From Candidatus Neomicrothrix sp. UBA825 (GTDB lineage: Bacteria > Actinomycetota > Acidimicrobiia > Acidimicrobiales > UBA8592): DNA of 9,779 bases. The DNA lies in the NCBI GenBank assembly GCA_002295705.1, contig DBHP01000091.1, positions 1-9,779 of the forward strand, written 5' to 3'. The notes beneath the pieces are model-generated. The model had not been told where the DNA came from, ran no database searches, and saw only the letters and a list, made by a program, of their open reading frames with translations. Of this stretch, positions 6,530 through 9,779 are shown one piece after another. The first letter of the stretch is position 1, and every line of letters starts with the position of its first letter. The position numbers and the translations under genes are program-made.

Positions 6530-7648
6530 TTAACGAAGTACGAGTTCTGTCCAACGCTCTGTCCAAATATTTCGATTAGTATCAATAAGGTCTGGTGAAA
6601 TCGTAACGGCGTTTGGTATTTCCTCAAGGAATAGATTGAATACTTCTGGGAGCTCAGCATTTTCATTTGCCGGAAGGACAAAATTCGTTTCGGGTATGAG
6701 CTCTTGAAAGTAAACAGATGTTAGGAAATCAACAAGAAGTGCAGATGCTGCGGGACTGTTAGTGCCTCTAAGTATTCCTGTGAATTCAACGGACCTAAAA
6801 CAAGAATCAGGAATTATTGCTGTTGGTGGCGACTCAACAGGAGGGTCGGCAAAAATATATTCTGCAACAGGGCTTGTTGCGTAGCTCGTTACTATATTTC
6901 TTTCTTTACTGTAAAAGTCTTCGTAATATGCTTCACTCCAGCCCGAACGAATTGCGACATCGTTAGCTCGAAGTTCTGTCCAGAAGTTCTCCCAATCGTC
7001 ACCAAAAACTGCGATTGAGGATAGTAAGAATCCCATTCCGGGAGCAGAGGTTTCGGGATTCTGGGTAACGAATTCGCTTGAAAATCTTGAATCAGTTAGA
7101 TCTGCAATGGTCGATGGAGGCGCTTCAAAATGACCTTTCCAGTAATTGAGGCATATGTCGCCGTAATCTACCGGAGTTACCCTTCCGATTTTGTCTAGTT
7201 TTAGAGAGTCTGACAGTTCGTCCCATGTGCTCGGTATGTATGGAAGGAATACATCGTTATTTAATGCCTTACAGAGGAAAGTGTTATCTATGCCAAACAT
7301 GACGTCCCCCACTGGATTACCGCTTGTCAGTACGGCTTGAGAAACCATAGTTCCAGTATCAGCTGTCGTGAGAATATTAACCGTTATACCTGTTTCATCT
7401 TTGAAACGCTCGAAAGCACCTTCGGGTGCTAGAAATGCATCGTACACTACTAGGTCTATTGACTCTCCCCGAACTGAGTTTTTAGCTTCGTCAGTCAGTG
7501 CAAATTCGCTCAGTCCTGAATCATCAAGACAGCTTTGGTTGTTTTGGTCGCCGGTGGCTTCGTCGCTGTCATTTGAACAGCTTGCTAATGAAAACACAAT
7601 TACTGATGCTAGAACAGTAATCTTTAATAAATTATAGATAAATTTCAT
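6530..7648 (-). CDS. thiB: Thiamine-binding lipoprotein of ABC transporter
   Basis: This extracytoplasmic receptor delivers thiamine (or TPP) to ThiP. The 372-residue precursor has a lipoprotein signal peptide: basic start, hydrophobic core 10-22, and lipobox LASC with Cys24 as the lipidated residue, so it should be membrane-anchored. Features shared with the TbpA/ThiB family are VVYDAF (67-72), DVMFGIDNTFL (115-125), GWSEAYY (236-242), SYATSP (255-260) and a late segment SVYFQELIPETNFVLPA. It is longer than E. coli TbpA (about 327), mainly because of an acidic, low-complexity spacer after the lipobox (about 25-55). The ATG at 7648 has a strong GGAGG Shine-Dalgarno sequence that directly adjoins the TPP riboswitch. 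First gene of thiBPQ. Confidence 0.95.
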   Translation of the reverse strand: MKFIYNLLKITVLASVIVFSLASCSNDSDEATGDQNNQSCLDDSGLSEFALTDEAKNSVRGESIDLVVYDAFLAPEGAFERFKDETGITVNILTTADTGTMVSQAVLTSGNPVGDVMFGIDNTFLCKALNNDVFLPYIPSTWDELSDSLKLDKIGRVTPVDYGDICLNYWKGHFEAPPSTIADLTDSRFSSEFVTQNPETSAPGMGFLLSSIAVFGDDWENFWTELRANDVAIRSGWSEAYYEDFYSKERNIVTSYATSPVAEYIFADPPVESPPTAIIPDSCFRSVEFTGILRGTNSPAASALLVDFLTSVYFQELIPETNFVLPANENAELPEVFNLFLEEIPNAVTISPDLIDTNRNIWTERWTELVLR

Positions 7649-7655
7649 GATTTCC

Positions 7656-7730
7656 TCCGCTGGAATTACCCAGATCAGGTTCGAGGGTCTGCCTTCGCAT
7701 TCTCAGCCTGTTACCAAGCTCCCCTATTGT
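7656..7730 (-). promoter_or_regulatory. TPP riboswitch (THI element) controlling thiBPQ
   Basis: Reading the minus strand, all conserved aptamer parts are present: AGGGGAGC (start of P2), a short hairpin CUUG-GUAA-CAGG, the invariant CUGAGA, a small extra hairpin UGC-GAAG-GCA, CCCU closing P2, then ACCUGAUCUGG and the P5 hairpin CUGG-GUAAUU-CCAG followed by CGG. The GGAGG Shine-Dalgarno sequence of thiB begins immediately at the 3' edge (7654-7658) and the ATG is 5 nt further. There is no U-rich terminator between aptamer and ATG, so control of translation initiation is the likely mechanism: bound TPP would hide the Shine-Dalgarno sequence and shut off thiB and the coupled genes. A conventional P1 stem is not obvious. 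Confidence 0.95.
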
Positions 7731-7739
7731 TTTCTTTTA

Positions 7740-7769
7740 ACTATACAGCATAAGGATATCTCGTGTCAG
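7740..7769 (-). promoter_or_regulatory. Promoter of the thiBPQ operon
   Basis: On the minus strand CTGACA (7764-7769) matches the -35 consensus at 5 of 6 positions. TATAGT (7740-7745) matches the -10 at 5 of 6. The spacer is 18 nt. A TG two bases before the -10 hexamer would need a shorter offset to count as a true extended -10. Transcription should begin near 7733, only a few nucleotides before the riboswitch, leaving almost no leader upstream of the aptamer. Confidence 0.65.
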
Positions 7770-7786
7770 GAGTGTGTCAGATGTCA
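7763..7786. repeat. Phased TGTCA repeats around the -35 of the thi promoter
   Basis: GTGTCAG occurs at 7763-7769 and 7774-7780, exactly 11 bp apart, and TGTCA occurs again at 7782-7786. The first copy contains the -35 hexamer on the minus strand. Spacing of one helical turn puts the first two on the same DNA face, as for a regulator or alternative -35 boxes. It could also be chance in so short a stretch. Confidence 0.35.
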
Positions 7787-7809
7787 TCTAAACGGATACC
7801 ATTCGTTCC

Positions 7810-8925
7810 ATGCCAAATCGGTTGGATATAGAAATAACAAGTCAGACGCCGAACTCTTCCTACACTTGGCGCTCCGCTGGCGCCAAGGAGCCTAAAGGAA
7901 CCATAAAAGCCTCACTCCTTCCAGCAGATGTGGCTATTGGCGATGTTCTCAAGGTAGAAGCAGACTTCATGATAGACGGGATTGAAATAACAGCTGTTCT
8001 CCCCCAAAAGATTAAGAAAGACGGGCCTGAACTTTTAGAGCTATTTGGTACAGGAAAAGAAACTGCAGGTGTAACCACTTCCTTGGTTAAAAAGGGCGGT
8101 AAACGTAAACGCCGAAAAGATGTGAGAGATGGGGCAAGAAATAGGCAAGCTAAAGAGAGAAAACAACAAAGAAGCCCAAAATCTAAACCTGAAAGAAAAG
8201 GTAGGAAGCCCTATCGAAGCCCCAGAGGTAAGCGACTTAAGCCTTCCAAAAAGTATCGTAATGAATACATTGAATCTCTCCCTGAACTGCATAAGCCACT
8301 AGCCAAAGAGCTTTCCGGTAGCACTATTCCAAATTTACGTAAAACTATTGAAAAGATGGAGTTACCCGAAGGCTTTCCTGATGCTTTACTTGATTATGCT
8401 GAAAATTTAAATCAGCAACTAAAGATGGCTGAGTGGATGGATAAAGCCGCAGCAATTGAAAATAATCTTGAGAGTATTGACCTTCAAGACTTCAGATCAG
8501 TGGTCGCCTCATCAGGTCGATGGGCTAAGTCAACGGAATCAATAGCGGTTAAAGAGAGACTCGAATTGAAACTCAATGAACGGATTGATCAAGATCACAA
8601 GAAATGGCTTAACTCTATTGAGGAAGCGCTCAAAGAGGACAAGACAGTTCGAGCTCTCAATCTAAGCTCTCGCTCTCCTAAAGCTGGTGCGCAACTCCCA
8701 GAGGCTGTAACGAATAGCCTTATAGAGCAAGCCAATAAAGCGCTGAATGCTGAAGCTACCGCTTATCGATGGTCAATTGTTGCCGAAGCTGTCGCGTTTT
8801 CACCAGTTCGCCAGAAGGTTGTTCCAGTGGGGCTACCGACAGAGATCTCTGAAGAGCTTAACCAGAGCATCAAAAAACACGAAGAGCGGATACCTCAGAT
8901 TTCAAAGCTCTTTTCTCTGACTTAA
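7810..8925 (+). CDS. Conserved protein of unknown function with basic linker, actinobacterial type
   Basis: The function of this 371-residue protein is not known to me, but it resembles a protein conserved in Acidimicrobiia-like genomes. Residues 1-65 form a compact beta-rich domain (MPNRLDIEIT, TYTW-like tryptophan at 20, AGAKEPKG at 24-30, IGDVLKVEADF at 43-53). Residues about 94-150 are extremely rich in Lys and Arg, with KKGGKRKRRK (94-103), which suggests contact with nucleic acid or the ribosome. Residues 151-371 look helical, with charged amphipathic stretches and the segment VRALNLSSRSPKAG. No signal peptide or membrane helix is present, so it should be cytoplasmic. The ATG has no Shine-Dalgarno sequence. 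It is divergent from thiB and its stop overlaps that of the GNAT gene by 4 nt in tail-to-tail orientation. A link with RNA is inference from composition only. Confidence 0.85.
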   Translation: MPNRLDIEITSQTPNSSYTWRSAGAKEPKGTIKASLLPADVAIGDVLKVEADFMIDGIEITAVLPQKIKKDGPELLELFGTGKETAGVTTSLVKKGGKRKRRKDVRDGARNRQAKERKQQRSPKSKPERKGRKPYRSPRGKRLKPSKKYRNEYIESLPELHKPLAKELSGSTIPNLRKTIEKMELPEGFPDALLDYAENLNQQLKMAEWMDKAAAIENNLESIDLQDFRSVVASSGRWAKSTESIAVKERLELKLNERIDQDHKKWLNSIEEALKEDKTVRALNLSSRSPKAGAQLPEAVTNSLIEQANKALNAEATAYRWSIVAEAVAFSPVRQKVVPVGLPTEISEELNQSIKKHEERIPQISKLFSLT

Positions 8926-9395
8926 TAAAGCTTTTTCGAAACTTCAATTAATCTAGCAGTTACTTTAAATCTCTCATAAAAATTCTTCATGTGTCTATCT
9001 CCGGGGAAAGTCCTACCCAATAATTGCTGAGCTTCGTTAACTTTTGCCCAGTCAATAGCAGCATTCATTAAATGCTCTCCTACCCCAACCTCACGTACAT
9101 CGCCATGTACGAAGACTTCGTCAACACGCGCAGCAAGATCGTTGCCTAGTGAAAATAGGTGGATAAGCATGAATCCAACCGGAACCTCATCGAATTCGCC
9201 TATGAGAATAGTTTTATTCTCTGACTCTATGTAGTCGGTGAAAATTTGAAAAGGGGGGCCCTCTAAAGCTTCGAGTGCAAGCCAGATATCTGCAGCTTTA
9301 TATGTACAAGCTTCATTTCGCGATGCTAAAAAAAGTTTTTCAAAGTCTTCATAGTCCTCTTTGACTGCAAACCGAGCTGACTCAAATCCAGACAT
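8922..9395 (-). CDS. GNAT family N-acetyltransferase
   Basis: This 157-residue protein is the normal length for a single GNAT domain, which transfers the acetyl group of acetyl-CoA to an amine. Strand beta4 and motif A read VDEVFVHGDVREVGVGEHLMNAAIDWAK (about 91-118), with REVGVG (101-106) as the pyrophosphate-binding Q/R-x-x-G-x-G loop. Motif B appears as HMKNFYERF (135-143), with Tyr140 in the position of the usual general acid. The substrate is not predictable. The ATG has AGAGGAA 7 nt upstream. It begins 21 nt after the stop of the acidic zinc-ribbon gene, so the two are probably one transcript. Its stop overlaps the stop of the convergent basic-linker gene by 4 nt, leaving no room for a terminator between them. 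Confidence 0.9.
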   Translation of the reverse strand: MSGFESARFAVKEDYEDFEKLFLASRNEACTYKAADIWLALEALEGPPFQIFTDYIESENKTILIGEFDEVPVGFMLIHLFSLGNDLAARVDEVFVHGDVREVGVGEHLMNAAIDWAKVNEAQQLLGRTFPGDRHMKNFYERFKVTARLIEVSKKLY

Positions 9396-9416
9396 ATATA
9401 GATTCCTCTTTCTGCA

Positions 9417-9779
9417 TTACATTTCTGCACCGCAGTTTGGGCAAGCTCCTTCTTTATCTATTGCTTTTTGAGAGACTAGGGTAAAGCAACTCTGGCACAG
9501 GACTTCATCATCTTTGGCCGACATAAGTTCATCCGAATCTGAATTTTCGCTTGCGTTTGTTTGAGACTCGTCACTCTCCTCGTTATCCTCGTCGTCATCG
9601 GCTGCGATCCTCTCCTGAAGAATGGCCGAGAGATCGGCCTCTACTTCATCATCTTCGTCATCCTCTTCTGATTCCGCAACTTCTTCTAAAGAAGCATCTT
9701 CTTCAAATTCTTCGTCGTCATCATCAAATACCTCACCGTCTTCCACGTCTTCAATTGCGTCGTCTTCTGGGTCGACACC
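9417..9779 (-). CDS. Acidic protein with C-terminal zinc ribbon, DUF4193-like (5' end beyond window)
   Basis: The frame is open to the right edge, so the start is missing; 120 residues are visible. A GTG at 9746 is in frame, but the codons before it (GVDPEDDAIED) continue the same acidic composition, so the real start is probably outside. Most of the protein is low-complexity Asp/Glu, with a short less acidic patch LSAILQERIAA in the middle. The last 28 residues form a zinc ribbon with CQSC and CPNC pairs 14 residues apart. This arrangement, an acidic body ending in a CxxC-CxxC knuckle after a DEVLC-type entry, resembles actinobacterial DUF4193, whose role is unestablished. Co-transcribed with the GNAT gene 21 nt downstream. 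Family assignment is by resemblance. Confidence 0.75.
   Translation of the reverse strand, partial: GVDPEDDAIEDVEDGEVFDDDDEEFEEDASLEEVAESEEDDEDDEVEADLSAILQERIAADDDEDNEESDESQTNASENSDSDELMSAKDDEVLCQSCFTLVSQKAIDKEGACPNCGAEM

Noticed and set aside
3876..7648. Iron(III) or spermidine ABC transporter
   Set aside because: The ATPase and permease alone would allow it, but the TPP riboswitch and the TbpA-type receptor signatures (DVMFGIDNTFL, GWSEAYY) specify thiamine.
7647..7895. Plus-strand frame of 82 codons upstream of the basic-linker gene
   Set aside because: It reads antisense through the TPP riboswitch and the thi promoter and overlaps the conserved MPNRLDIE start of the real gene.
9417..9779. 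Simple-sequence repeat of GAC/GAA-type triplets
   Set aside because: The triplet bias is explained by an Asp/Glu-rich coding region ending in a zinc ribbon; there is no uniform tandem unit.
1..9779. Mobile element, defence system or CRISPR array
   Set aside because: No transposase, integrase, nuclease, toxin or regularly spaced repeats were found; all recognisable genes are metabolic, transport or conserved housekeeping types.

Overview
The window looks like a chromosomal segment of a moderately low-GC actinobacterium, most likely a marine Acidimicrobiia-type lineage. That placement is an inference. It rests on a very acidic protein with a C-terminal zinc ribbon resembling actinobacterial DUF4193, on a conserved protein of unknown function of a kind I associate with Acidimicrobiia, and on two plus-strand genes with no visible Shine-Dalgarno sequence, which fits the leaderless transcripts common in Actinobacteria. 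I see no rRNA, tRNA, CRISPR array, insertion sequence or phage gene.

Left part (1-2885). On the minus strand lie the N-terminal third of an MFS transporter cut by the left edge, a 572-residue protein with a PEP-utilising phosphohistidine (swivelling) domain but no ATP-grasp domain, and a small three-helix membrane protein. The MFS frame has no ATG, GTG or TTG near its 5' end. The two non-coding gaps here (2201-2385 and 2749-2886) share four exact copies of the octamer TTGATGTG, two of them forming a perfect 9-bp inverted repeat. The second gap also holds a perfect 16-bp palindrome.

Centre (2887-7809). A luciferase-like flavin monooxygenase on the plus strand converges, with a 2-nt gap, on a three-gene minus-strand operon for thiamine uptake: thiB (lipoprotein receptor), thiP (two-domain fused permease) and thiQ (ATPase with a C-terminal TOBE-like extension). 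The operon has a near-consensus promoter followed by a TPP riboswitch whose 3' end abuts the Shine-Dalgarno sequence of thiB. Thiamine pyrophosphate should therefore repress synthesis of the transporter, probably at translation initiation. ThiB would capture thiamine outside the membrane, ThiP carry it across, and ThiQ power transport.

Right part (7810-9779). Divergent from the thi operon is a 371-residue conserved protein of unknown function, with a small N-terminal domain, a strongly basic linker and a helical C-terminal part. It overlaps tail-to-tail by 4 nt with a GNAT acetyltransferase, which follows the acidic zinc-ribbon protein in an apparent two-gene operon that continues past the right edge.

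No clearly new multi-gene system is visible. The best leads are the shared TTGATGTG motif, the unpartnered phosphohistidine protein, the initiation of the MFS gene and the unknown basic-linker protein.
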